From positions 1,146,001 through 1,210,000 of the forward strand of contig NZ_FNKZ01000001.1 of the NCBI RefSeq assembly GCF_900104255.1: 64,000 nucleotides of DNA, given 5' to 3'. The translations under genes were made by a program, and so were the position numbers. How positions within the stretch are numbered: the stretch's first letter is position 1; every line of letters starts with the position of its first letter. The DNA is from Pseudoxanthomonas sp. CF385 (GTDB lineage: Bacteria; Pseudomonadota; Gammaproteobacteria; Xanthomonadales; Xanthomonadaceae). The notes below the pieces were generated by a model that was given only the letters and a program-made list of their open reading frames with translations, searched no databases and was not told where the DNA came from. Shown here piece by piece: positions 44,806 to 53,245 of this stretch.

Positions 44806-47800
44806 GCGCGCTGCGCGAGGCCATGAGCCATGCCGTGCTCGGCTGGGTGAAGCCCGAGCTGGACGAGACCCTGCGACTGGTGAGGCAGGAGATCGAGTCT
44901 TTCGTCGAGGCGCCCGCGGACACCAGCCGCATGCGCTTCTGCGCCGGCTACCTGCACCAGGTGCAGGGCACCCTGCGCATGGTGGAGCTGTATGCGCCCG
45001 CGATGGTGGCGGAAGAGCTCGAACTGCTCGCCAGGGCGTTGCAGGATGGCGGCATCGGCGACCGCGACGAAGCCTGCGCCACCCTGATGCGTGGCGCGGT
45101 GCTGCTGCCCGACTATCTCGAGCGGCTGCAGGAGGGGCACCGCGACATCCCCATCGTGCTGCTGCCGCTGCTCAACGAGATCCGTGCGGCGCGCGGCGCC
45201 GCAGGCCTCAACGAAAGCATGCTGTTCCCGGGCGGTACGACGGACGAGGCGACGCCCAGCGAAGCCGAGATCGACCACGCGCGCAGCAGCCTGACCGGCC
45301 GCAACCGCGAACTGCTGGACACGGTCGGCAACGCGGTGAAGGAAGAGCTGCTGCGCGTGAAGGACGCGCTCGACCTGCACCTGCGCACCGGCAACGATGC
45401 GCAGGAGCTCGAGCCGCAGGTGGCCGAACTCGGCAACGTCGCGGATACGCTCGGCATGATGGGCCTGGGCGTGGCGCGCGACGTGGTCATGCAGCAGCGC
45501 GACACCCTGCGCGAGGTCGTGGCGGGCAGCCGCCCGGCGGACGAGGGCACGCTGCTCGATGTCGCCGGCGCCTTGCTCTACGTGGATGCCTCGCTGGACG
45601 ACCAGGTCGCCCGACTGGGTAGCGCCGGCGATGCGGGCCCCGACCCGAGCGCGGCCGAATCGCAGCGCACCGTCGAGGTGCTGGCGCAGGAAGCGATCAT
45701 CAATTTCGCCGGTGCGCGCGAGCGTTTCGTGGCGTTCATCGAGACCAACTGGGACCACGGCGAGCTGACCGATGTCCCGCGCCTGCTCGACGAAGTGGCC
45801 GGCGCGCTGCGCATGCTCGAACTGGCCCAGGCCGGTGACTATGTGGTCGGCGTGCGCCGTTATGTCAGTAGCGAATTGATCGGCAAGAAGCGCGTGCCCG
45901 GCGGCCAGCAGCTGGACACGCTGGCCGACGCGATGGCCAGCCTGGAGTACTACCTGGAGGCGCTGCGCGAGCGCCGGCCGAACCGCGAGGACATCCTCGA
46001 GATCACCCGCGGCAGCCTGGAAGCCTTGCGTTACTGGCCGTTGCCGCCGGAAGCGCCGGCTGCCGTCGAGCCGGCGATCGCGGCGGTCGCCGCCGTGCCG
46101 GAACCGGTGGCCGAAGCGGTGACGGCACCGGCCGACGCATCCGTGCCTGCCGAAACGGCGGCGGAAGCTGCCGATGCGTCCACCTTCGGCGCACTGACGC
46201 TGGAGCCGGTCGACGCCGCGCCGGCGCTGGCCGAAGCGAATCCGTTCGATCCCGTGGGCTTCGAAGAAGCCGATGCGGGCCCTGAAGCCACGACGTTCAC
46301 CGTCGAGCTGGAGCACGACACGGCCGCCGAAGCGCCGATCGTCGAGGCCCCCGCGGAGATCGACGAGCCCGCCGCCATCGCGGGTGCACCGGTCGAGGCG
46401 GAAGAAGAAATCCTGCCGGACCTGCGCCATGAAATCGCGGCTGCCGCAGCGGCCCTGCCGGCGGCGACGGTGGTCGGTGGCTTCGACAGCGATGCGACCG
46501 ACATCGACGACGAGATCCGCGAGGTCTTCCTCGAGGAATTCGACGAGGAGATCGTCAACCTCCGCCAGCTGCTGCCGGCGTGGCGCAGCAATCCCGAGGA
46601 CCTGGAGCGCCTGCGGCCGATCCGCCGCGTGTTCCACACGCTCAAGGGCAGCGGCCGTTTGGTCGGCGCCAAGACGCTCGGCGAGTTCAGCTGGAGGGTC
46701 GAGAACATGCTCAATCGCGTGCTCGATCGCACGCGCGAACCCAGCCATGCCGTCGAGGCGTTGCTCGAGCTGGCCTGCGATGCGCTCCCGCAGCTCAATG
46801 CCGCCTTGCGCGGCCAGGGCAGCGTGACGGCCGACCTGGCCGGCATCCAGGACGTCGCCGACCGCCTGGCGGCAGGCGAGGAGGCGTACTACAGCGCCCA
46901 GCCGACCGTCGTGGACGAAGACGCCGAGTTCGTCGAACCCGCGCCTGCGGCGATCGCCACCCCGGCGATCGAGGATGTGCCGGCGGTGTTCGAACCGGAG
47001 ACCGAAGGTACGCCCGCCTCCGTCGATGCCGTGCTGCGCGAGATCCTGGAAGTCGAGGTCGACAACCATCTCGACACGGTCGATACCTGGCTGCTGAAGG
47101 CGCAGGTCGACGCGGTCCCGGTGACCGAGGAACTGCTGCGTGCCGTGCACACGATGAACGGTGCGCTGGCGATGGCCGACGTGCCGGAAATCACCGAGGT
47201 CACCTCGTCCGCGGAGCAGTACGTGAAGCGCCTGCTAGCCGCCGGCGAAACGCCGACGCCGGAAGGCGTGTCCGCCATCGCCGACACCGCGCAGGCGATC
47301 CGTCGCAGCGTGGCGGCGTTGCAGGCGCCTTCGCCGCGCATCCCCGTGTTCGCCGCACTCGCTGGTCAGCTGGTCGCGTTGCGCGACAGCCTCCCCGAGC
47401 AGCGCCACGGCGCGCAGATCGTCGACGACACGCATCAGGGCACTTACGTCGAGCAGATGCCGACGATCGCGCCGCCGGTCACGCCGACCGACGTCGAACT
47501 CGCCGCGCTCGACCTGTCGGCGTACCTGGACGACACGGCGCATGGCGCCGGCGGCGATCTGGTGCCGGATGTCGCCGCGGTCGAGAGCACCGAACAGTCC
47601 GCGACCGCCGAGGTATCTCCGGTGGCAGCGTCGCCGGAAGTGACGTTCTACGACATCGATTACCGCATCCTGCCGCGCAGCCGTGCGGATGAAGTGGACG
47701 CCGCGGCAGGTACCGTCGACGCCGACGAACCCTCCGCCGCTCCCGCGGACAGCACAGCGGATGCGGCCATCGGGACGGTGGACGATGGCGCCATCGACGA

Positions 47801-50708
47801 TGCGCTCGTCGTGGACGCCGACCTGCCTGCCTTCCTGACGGAAACGGCCGATGGCGGGGCCGGGGATGCCGCCGCGCCCGTCGACGACATCGGCGCCGAA
47901 ACGATGCCGGCGGAAGACGGCGCGATCGATGAGCCGTCCGTCGAAGATGTCCCGGTCGAAGCGATCGTGGAGCCCGCATCCGAAGAAGCCGCTATCGATG
48001 AGACCGCTGTCGAAGCGGATACCGTCGACGCGAGCGTGAGCGAAGAGACGGCTGTCGAGGTTCCGATCATCGAAGAAGCGGCCTTCGAGGCGCCGGCCGT
48101 CGAAGAGGCGATTGCCGAAGACGTCGCCGACGCGGAAGCGTCCACCGCCGACGAGAGCGTCGCAGACGCCGCCGGGGAAGAAGCAACCCTCGAAGAGATC
48201 GTCGCTGAAACAGCGGCGCCTGAAGAGGTGTCCGTCGCGCAGCTCGTTGACGCCGTCGTCGGCACGTCCGCCGACACGCCGGACGCCAGCGAACCTGCCC
48301 TGCCTGAAGTCGTCGCCTCCGCCGAAGCCGAGGAGTCTGTCGTGACCAGTGCGCCCGCCGACATGCCGGAGCCGGAAGAGGCCCTCGACCTGACCGGTCT
48401 GGACCTGGACCTGGTGGAGATCTTCATCGAGGAAGGCAACGACCTGCTCGATCACTCCGACGACCTGCTGGCCAAGCTGCGCGAGACGCCCGAGGACCGC
48501 ACGCTGATCATCAGCCTGCAGCGCGATCTGCATACGCTGAAGGGCGGCGCGCGCATGGCGGGCATCCACGCCGTCGGCGATCTGGGCCACGCGATCGAAT
48601 CGATGTTGGAGTCGATCGTCGGTCAGCGCACCGAACTGGACCGCCGCGCGATCCAGCTGCTGGAGCGGGGTTTCGACACGCTGCACGGCCAGCTCGCGCG
48701 CGTCACTGCCCGTCGCACCGTGACCATCCCCGACGGGATGATCGCCGAGTTCAACGCGCGTGCCCGTGGCATCGAACTGCCGGATGCGCCGGCCGAGATC
48801 GATGCGCCGGCCGCACCGGTGGAGCTGGCGCCGTTGTCGGCGCCGATCGAGACCGACCTGACGGCGCACGCGGAGGAAGAATTCTTCCCGATGGGCCAGC
48901 AGGAGCAGGTGCGCGTCCGCGCCGACCTCCTGGACCGCCTGGTTAACCATGCGGGCGAAGTCGCCATCTACCGCGCGCGCCTGGAACAGCAGCTCGGTGC
49001 GTTCCGCGGGGCCATGGCCGAACTGGACCGCACCAACATCCGTCTGCACGACCAGCTGCGTCGTCTCGACCTCGAGACGGAAGCGCAGATCGTCGCCCGC
49101 TACCAGCGCGAGCACGAGAAGCAGGACCCCACGTTCGATCCGCTCGAGCTGGACCGTTTCTCCACGTTGCAGCAGCTCAGCCGCGCGCTGGCCGAATCCG
49201 CCGCCGACATCAGCGGTCTGCAGGGCGTGCTGGACGACCTGTCGCGCCAGTACGACAGCCTGCTGCAGCAGCAGTCGCGCGTCAGTTCGGAGCTGCAGGA
49301 TGGCCTGATGCGTGCGCGCATGGTGCCGTTCGAAGGCATCGTGCCGCGCTTGCGCCGTGTGTTGCGCCAGGCCGGTACCGACACCCACAAGCAGGTCAGC
49401 CTGCAGCTGTCGGGTACCCACGGCGAAATGGATCGCAACGTGCTGGAGCGGATGACCGCGCCGCTGGAGCACCTGTTGCGCAACTCCGTGGCGCACGGCC
49501 TGGAATCGCCGAAGGATCGCCGCAAGGCGGGCAAGGCGGAAGAAGGCACCGTGCAGGTCGCGCTGCGTCGCGAAGGTTCGGAAATGGTGCTGGTCGTGTC
49601 CGACGACGGCGCCGGCCTCAACCGCGACGCGATCCGCCGCCGCGCCGAACAGCGCGGGCTGATCCAGCCCGGTGCGACGTTGGCCGATGCCGACCTCGAT
49701 CGTCTGATCCTGGAGTCCGGCTTCAGCACCTACGACAAGGTCAGCCAGCTGGCGGGCCGTGGCGTGGGCATGGACGTCGTCCACAACGAAGTCCGCCAGC
49801 TCGGCGGTTCGCTGGACATCGCCTCCACGCCCGGCAAGGGCGCTGTCTTCACCCTGCGCCTGCCGCAGACGCTGGCGGTCACGCAGGCGGTGTTCGTGCA
49901 GATCGGCGAGGCCCAGTTCGCCGTGCCGGTCGCCGCGGTGAGCGGCATCGGCCGCATCAGCCACGCGCGCTTCAACGCCGGTGCTGGCACGTACCACTAC
50001 GCCGGCGAAGACTACCCGCTGTACAACCTCGGCCACCTCGTGGGCCACAGCCCCGCCAAGGCGGAAGGCCAGGCGCAGGTGCCGCTGCTGCTGGTGCGCG
50101 CGGGCGACCTGCGCGCCGCCGTCGCCGTAGACCAGGTGCTGGGCAACCGCGAAATCGTGGTCAAGCCGGTGGGCCCGCAGATCGCCTCCATCCAGGGCAT
50201 CTACGGCGCGACCATCACCGGCGATGGCAGCGTCGTGGTGATCCTCGACGCCGCGCCGCTGGTGCGTCGCCATCTGTCGCAGCCGGCGCAACCCGCGCAG
50301 CCGACGGCAGCCGTCGAGCAGCGGCGCGTGCCGCTGGTGATGGTGGTGGACGACTCGCTGACCATGCGCAAGGTGACCAGCCGCGTGCTGGAACGCCACA
50401 ACTTCGAAGTCGCCGCCGCGCGCGACGGCGTCGAAGCGCTGGAGAAGCTGGAAGAGCGCGTCCCCGACCTGATGCTGCTGGACATCGAGATGCCGCGCAT
50501 GGACGGCTACGAGCTGGCCACGGCGATGAAGGCCGATCCGCGCTTCAAGGACGTGCCGATCGTGATGATCACTTCGCGTACCGGCGACAAGCACCGCCAG
50601 CGCGCGTTCGACATCGGCGTGCAGCGCTACCTCGGCAAGCCGTATCAGGAGCTCGATCTGCTGCGCAACGTCTATGACCTGCTGGGAATCGCCCGTGTCC
50701 GTGAGTGA
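44802..50708 (+). CDS. chpA: ChpA, multi-Hpt chemotaxis kinase with C-terminal receiver
   Basis: A 1968-residue CheA-like hybrid kinase for twitching motility. Histidine-phosphotransfer modules: His 52 (LHQVQG), two degenerate ones lacking the His (about 100-215 and 285-395), His 612 (FHTLKGSGR), His 783 (VHTMNG, atypical) and His 1244 (LHTLKGGAR). Long acidic, Ala/Val/Glu-rich linkers occupy about 410-545 and 930-1190. Then follow the dimerisation domain (from about 1368), the ATPase (NSVAHGLE around 1565, DDGAGLN, GRGVGMD), a CheW domain (about 1695-1820) and a receiver with Asp 1894 in LLDIEMPRMDG. Domain order matches P. aeruginosa ChpA (2472 residues) but the protein is shorter. Confidence 0.95.
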   Translation: MSALREAMSHAVLGWVKPELDETLRLVRQEIESFVEAPADTSRMRFCAGYLHQVQGTLRMVELYAPAMVAEELELLARALQDGGIGDRDEACATLMRGAVLLPDYLERLQEGHRDIPIVLLPLLNEIRAARGAAGLNESMLFPGGTTDEATPSEAEIDHARSSLTGRNRELLDTVGNAVKEELLRVKDALDLHLRTGNDAQELEPQVAELGNVADTLGMMGLGVARDVVMQQRDTLREVVAGSRPADEGTLLDVAGALLYVDASLDDQVARLGSAGDAGPDPSAAESQRTVEVLAQEAIINFAGARERFVAFIETNWDHGELTDVPRLLDEVAGALRMLELAQAGDYVVGVRRYVSSELIGKKRVPGGQQLDTLADAMASLEYYLEALRERRPNREDILEITRGSLEALRYWPLPPEAPAAVEPAIAAVAAVPEPVAEAVTAPADASVPAETAAEAADASTFGALTLEPVDAAPALAEANPFDPVGFEEADAGPEATTFTVELEHDTAAEAPIVEAPAEIDEPAAIAGAPVEAEEEILPDLRHEIAAAAAALPAATVVGGFDSDATDIDDEIREVFLEEFDEEIVNLRQLLPAWRSNPEDLERLRPIRRVFHTLKGSGRLVGAKTLGEFSWRVENMLNRVLDRTREPSHAVEALLELACDALPQLNAALRGQGSVTADLAGIQDVADRLAAGEEAYYSAQPTVVDEDAEFVEPAPAAIATPAIEDVPAVFEPETEGTPASVDAVLREILEVEVDNHLDTVDTWLLKAQVDAVPVTEELLRAVHTMNGALAMADVPEITEVTSSAEQYVKRLLAAGETPTPEGVSAIADTAQAIRRSVAALQAPSPRIPVFAALAGQLVALRDSLPEQRHGAQIVDDTHQGTYVEQMPTIAPPVTPTDVELAALDLSAYLDDTAHGAGGDLVPDVAAVESTEQSATAEVSPVAASPEVTFYDIDYRILPRSRADEVDAAAGTVDADEPSAAPADSTADAAIGTVDDGAIDDALVVDADLPAFLTETADGGAGDAAAPVDDIGAETMPAEDGAIDEPSVEDVPVEAIVEPASEEAAIDETAVEADTVDASVSEETAVEVPIIEEAAFEAPAVEEAIAEDVADAEASTADESVADAAGEEATLEEIVAETAAPEEVSVAQLVDAVVGTSADTPDASEPALPEVVASAEAEESVVTSAPADMPEPEEALDLTGLDLDLVEIFIEEGNDLLDHSDDLLAKLRETPEDRTLIISLQRDLHTLKGGARMAGIHAVGDLGHAIESMLESIVGQRTELDRRAIQLLERGFDTLHGQLARVTARRTVTIPDGMIAEFNARARGIELPDAPAEIDAPAAPVELAPLSAPIETDLTAHAEEEFFPMGQQEQVRVRADLLDRLVNHAGEVAIYRARLEQQLGAFRGAMAELDRTNIRLHDQLRRLDLETEAQIVARYQREHEKQDPTFDPLELDRFSTLQQLSRALAESAADISGLQGVLDDLSRQYDSLLQQQSRVSSELQDGLMRARMVPFEGIVPRLRRVLRQAGTDTHKQVSLQLSGTHGEMDRNVLERMTAPLEHLLRNSVAHGLESPKDRRKAGKAEEGTVQVALRREGSEMVLVVSDDGAGLNRDAIRRRAEQRGLIQPGATLADADLDRLILESGFSTYDKVSQLAGRGVGMDVVHNEVRQLGGSLDIASTPGKGAVFTLRLPQTLAVTQAVFVQIGEAQFAVPVAAVSGIGRISHARFNAGAGTYHYAGEDYPLYNLGHLVGHSPAKAEGQAQVPLLLVRAGDLRAAVAVDQVLGNREIVVKPVGPQIASIQGIYGATITGDGSVVVILDAAPLVRRHLSQPAQPAQPTAAVEQRRVPLVMVVDDSLTMRKVTSRVLERHNFEVAAARDGVEALEKLEERVPDLMLLDIEMPRMDGYELATAMKADPRFKDVPIVMITSRTGDKHRQRAFDIGVQRYLGKPYQELDLLRNVYDLLGIARVRE

Positions 50709-51927
50709 AGCCAAGCGCGTTGCCCTGTTGGCCCGCCCGGGCGAAGCGCGCGAGCGCCTGCGGGTGGCCCTGCACGAAGCCGGCGCCGATATCGTGCTGG
50801 AAGACGATCCGAACACGCTCGACGCGGAGGCGCTGGGCACCAGCGCGCCGCAGGTGGTGCTGGTCGCGCTCGAGCCGGCGATCGAGGACAGCCTCGAGCG
50901 CTTCGACGGCGTGCTGCACGATCCGTCGGTGTCGGTGATCTTCGACGAGGCCGAGCTGGCCGCGCGCCGGCAGGGCTGGGAAGCCCAGCGCTGGGCGCGC
51001 CACCTCGCCGCCAAGCTGCATGGCCACCAGGACGTGTTGCCGCCGGGCCGGGAAGAAGAAGTCGGCCTGCAACTGGAACCGGGACTGCCGGTAACGCCGG
51101 CGCAGTTGCACCAGGACGCGGAAATCTCGCTGCACCTGGAAGAAGCGGCGGACATCGCCCAGGAACTCCCGCGTGACGACTTCGCCTATACCGGCGGGCC
51201 CGCCGTGCGACAGGGCGACGACAACGTGATCGATGCGGACGACTGGCTGCGCAACGCGTCGCAGGCTGCGGCGCCTGCCGCACCGGTGCCGCCACCGCTG
51301 CCCGAACCTTCCGCGGCGACCCCGCCGCCGCTGCCCGCGCCGAAGTTCGACCTGTCCTCGCTTTCGCTGGAACCGCTCGACGCCAGTGGCAACGCCGCCC
51401 AGCGCGTGCAGGGTGCGGTGCTGGTGTTCGCCGGCATCGGCGGTCCCGACGCCGTGCGCAAGCTGCTGGCGGAACTCCACGAAGGGTTTCCCAAGCCGGT
51501 GCTCGTGCACCTGCGGCTGGATGGCGGCCGTTACGACAACCTCGTGAGGCAGATGGAGCGCGTGGCGCACATGCCGGTCGCGCTGGCGGAGGCCGGCACG
51601 CCCGCCGAGCCCGGCCACATCTACGTGATGCCCGGCGACGTCGTGCCGCTGGTCGACGCCGGCGTCGTGGGCTTCCGTCCCGGTGCCGTCATCCACACCA
51701 TGATTTCGCAGCTGCCGCCCGCCGACAGCGCCGTACTGCTGCTCAGCGGCAGCGATACCGCGCTGGTCGAGCCGGTGGCCGCGCTCGGTGCGCAGGGCGC
51801 CCTGGTGATGGGCCAGTCGCAGGACGGCTGCTACGACCCCGCCGCGCCGCGCGCACTCGCTGCCCATGGCGCCGAACTCGGCTCGCCCGCGCAGCTCGCG
51901 CAGCGCCTGATCGACCGCTGGTTCTGA
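50695..51927 (+). CDS. chpB: ChpB, CheB-like protein lacking the methylesterase triad
   Basis: A 410-residue protein in the place of the Chp methylesterase. The N-terminal ~115 residues have a receiver-like pattern without an obvious phospho-Asp; a Pro-rich linker follows (about 200-225); the C-terminal ~190 residues resemble the CheB domain (PGHIYVMPGDVVPLVD is the clearest match). The catalytic positions differ from CheB: the GASTGG serine motif reads FAGIGG, the QHMPPG histidine region reads HLRLDGG, and the GMGxDG aspartate motif reads GSDTAL. It is therefore probably not an esterase. GTG 50695 has GGGA 7 bases upstream; it overlaps chpA. Confidence 0.82.
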   Translation: MSVSEAKRVALLARPGEARERLRVALHEAGADIVLEDDPNTLDAEALGTSAPQVVLVALEPAIEDSLERFDGVLHDPSVSVIFDEAELAARRQGWEAQRWARHLAAKLHGHQDVLPPGREEEVGLQLEPGLPVTPAQLHQDAEISLHLEEAADIAQELPRDDFAYTGGPAVRQGDDNVIDADDWLRNASQAAAPAAPVPPPLPEPSAATPPPLPAPKFDLSSLSLEPLDASGNAAQRVQGAVLVFAGIGGPDAVRKLLAELHEGFPKPVLVHLRLDGGRYDNLVRQMERVAHMPVALAEAGTPAEPGHIYVMPGDVVPLVDAGVVGFRPGAVIHTMISQLPPADSAVLLLSGSDTALVEPVAALGAQGALVMGQSQDGCYDPAAPRALAAHGAELGSPAQLAQRLIDRWF

Positions 51928-51937
51928 GGAACACACG

Positions 51938-52408
51938 ATGGCCCATTCCAACGACGAAATCCGCGGCGTCCTGATCCAGGCGGGCGAAGACCGCCTGCTG
52001 CTGCCCAATGCCACCGTCGCCGAAGTGCTGACCCGTGCGCCTGTCGAACCCATCGATGGCATGCCGGACTGGCTGCCCGGCCGGATCGACTGGCATGGCT
52101 GGCCGGTACCGCTGGTGGCGTTCGGCCGCCTGAGCGGCAATTCCAACGACCCGGTCGCGCTCAACAGCAAGATCGTGGTGCTGAAGGCGTTGAGCGGCGA
52201 CAAGGACCGGCCGTATTTCGCCCTGCTGACGCCGTCCTTCCCGCGCCTGGTGTCGGTGCCGCGCGATGGCCTGCTGGCCGACGCGACCGAAGAAGACCTG
52301 CCGGTCGGCGTCAAGGTGCGTGTGCTGCTCGGCGACGAAGCCGCGGTGCTGCCGGACCTGGAAATCATCGAAACGATGATCGGCGACGCGCTGGCCAACG
52401 CGGCCTGA
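51938..52408 (+). CDS. chpC: ChpC, CheW-like coupling protein
   Basis: A 156-residue CheW-domain protein, the second coupling protein of the Chp cluster. It begins with EIRGVLIQAGEDRLLLPNATVAEVL and has GMPDWLPGRIDWHGWPVPLVAF, the equivalent of the conserved CheW beta-strand motif. In P. aeruginosa ChpC is thought to connect additional receptors to ChpA. The ATG follows GAGGAAC. It ends the cluster; chpD and chpE homologues are not present, and a palindromic repeat pair comes next, before the convergent rsmE gene. Confidence 0.9.
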   Translation: MAHSNDEIRGVLIQAGEDRLLLPNATVAEVLTRAPVEPIDGMPDWLPGRIDWHGWPVPLVAFGRLSGNSNDPVALNSKIVVLKALSGDKDRPYFALLTPSFPRLVSVPRDGLLADATEEDLPVGVKVRVLLGDEAAVLPDLEIIETMIGDALANAA

Positions 52409-52414
52409 GGCTAA

Positions 52415-52517
52415 GTAGGTGGGCCCCGGCCCACCTGCCGCCGCCGCGAACCAGGCGCTCCGCTCCGCCGCTTGCTGGATGGGATGTCGCGCGACGGCGG
52501 GCTTGAGCCCGCCCTAC
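52415..52517. repeat. Inverted pair of GTAG-type palindromic repeats (REP/SMAG-like)
   Basis: The interval between chpC and rsmE starts with GTAG followed by a 9-bp stem (AGGTGGGCC, 52417-52425, with GGCCCACCT, 52428-52436) and ends with a second stem (GGCGGGC, 52496-52502, with GCCCGCC, 52507-52513) followed by CTAC, which is GTAG on the other strand. Two GTAG-headed hairpins facing each other match the form of REP-type elements known from Stenotrophomonas and relatives. They can also terminate both convergent transcripts. The rsmE stop codon lies within the second element. Confidence 0.7.
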
Positions 52518-53245
52518 AGGTCGCCGAACCGGGACTGCAGCGCAGCGATCGCAGCCAATCCGGCGGTTTCCGTGCGCAGGATGCGCGGCCCCAACCGCAA
52601 TCCGATGAATCCCGCGGCCGAGAGGATCTCGCGGTCGCGCGGCGACCAGCCGCCTTCCGGTCCGATCGCCACCACCACTGCACCGGTCGCGACCTGTACG
52701 GTCGCCAGCGAGACGGCGCCGGCGGGGTCGAGCGTCAGGCGCATCGCATCGCCGTCGATGGCGCGTGCGGCATCGTTGAGTGCCGCCGGCGCCGCCAACG
52801 TCGGCAACCGGGCACGGCCGCTCTGTTCGCAGGCCGAAGCGATGACGCTGCGCCAGTGCGCCACGCGCTTCTCCGTGCGCTCGGCATCCAGCTTGACCTC
52901 GGTGCGTTCGGCCACGACCGGAACGATCGCGGCGACGCCCAGTTCCGTCGCCTTCTGCAGGATCAGGTCCATCTTCTCGCCGCGCGCGATGCCCTGCAGC
53001 AGGGTGACGTGCAGCGGCGATTCGGTCTCGATGGCGCGCGCGTCCCCGAGCTCGACGACGACCTCGCGCTTGCTGATGGTGATGATGCGGCCGCCATGAT
53101 CGTGGCCGTCGCCGTTGAACAGCACGCAGGCATCGCCTTCGCGCAGGCGCAGTACGCGGGCGAGGTGGTTGGCGGTCGCGTCGGGCAAGGCGACGCGCGT
53201 GCCTGTGCGCAGCGGCAGGTCCACGTAACAGCGGGTCATGCGCAT
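52514..53245 (-). CDS. rsmE: 16S rRNA m3U1498 methyltransferase RsmE
   Basis: SPOUT-class enzyme that methylates U1498 of 16S rRNA in the 30S subunit. The 243-residue protein has the N-terminal PUA-like part (ANHLARVLRLREGDACVLFNGDG) and the knotted SAM-binding C-terminus (VVVAIGPEGGWSPRDREIL...GLRLGPRILRTETAGLAAI). ATG 53245 was chosen because MRMTRCYVDLPL aligns with the E. coli start and GAGGAGG sits 7 bases upstream; ATG 53239, which overlaps the bioA stop as ATGA, is the alternative. The stop codon TAG belongs to the adjacent palindromic repeat. Confidence 0.95.
   Translation of the reverse strand: MRMTRCYVDLPLRTGTRVALPDATANHLARVLRLREGDACVLFNGDGHDHGGRIITISKREVVVELGDARAIETESPLHVTLLQGIARGEKMDLILQKATELGVAAIVPVVAERTEVKLDAERTEKRVAHWRSVIASACEQSGRARLPTLAAPAALNDAARAIDGDAMRLTLDPAGAVSLATVQVATGAVVVAIGPEGGWSPRDREILSAAGFIGLRLGPRILRTETAGLAAIAALQSRFGDL

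Noticed and set aside
43392..47150. Very long open frame on the minus strand opposite pilJ and chpA
   Set aside because: It lies antisense to well-supported genes. High G/C at third positions removes stop codons from the opposite strand, and the translation is His/Arg/Gly-rich with no domain.
47590..48380. Tandem repeat array within chpA
   Set aside because: The acidic Glu/Ala/Val stretch repeats in character only; no fixed repeat unit is seen at DNA or protein level.
47235..51155. Another minus-strand frame of about 1300 codons opposite chpA and chpB
   Set aside because: Same antisense artefact; its sequence mirrors the Ala/Glu-rich linker codons and shows no domain.
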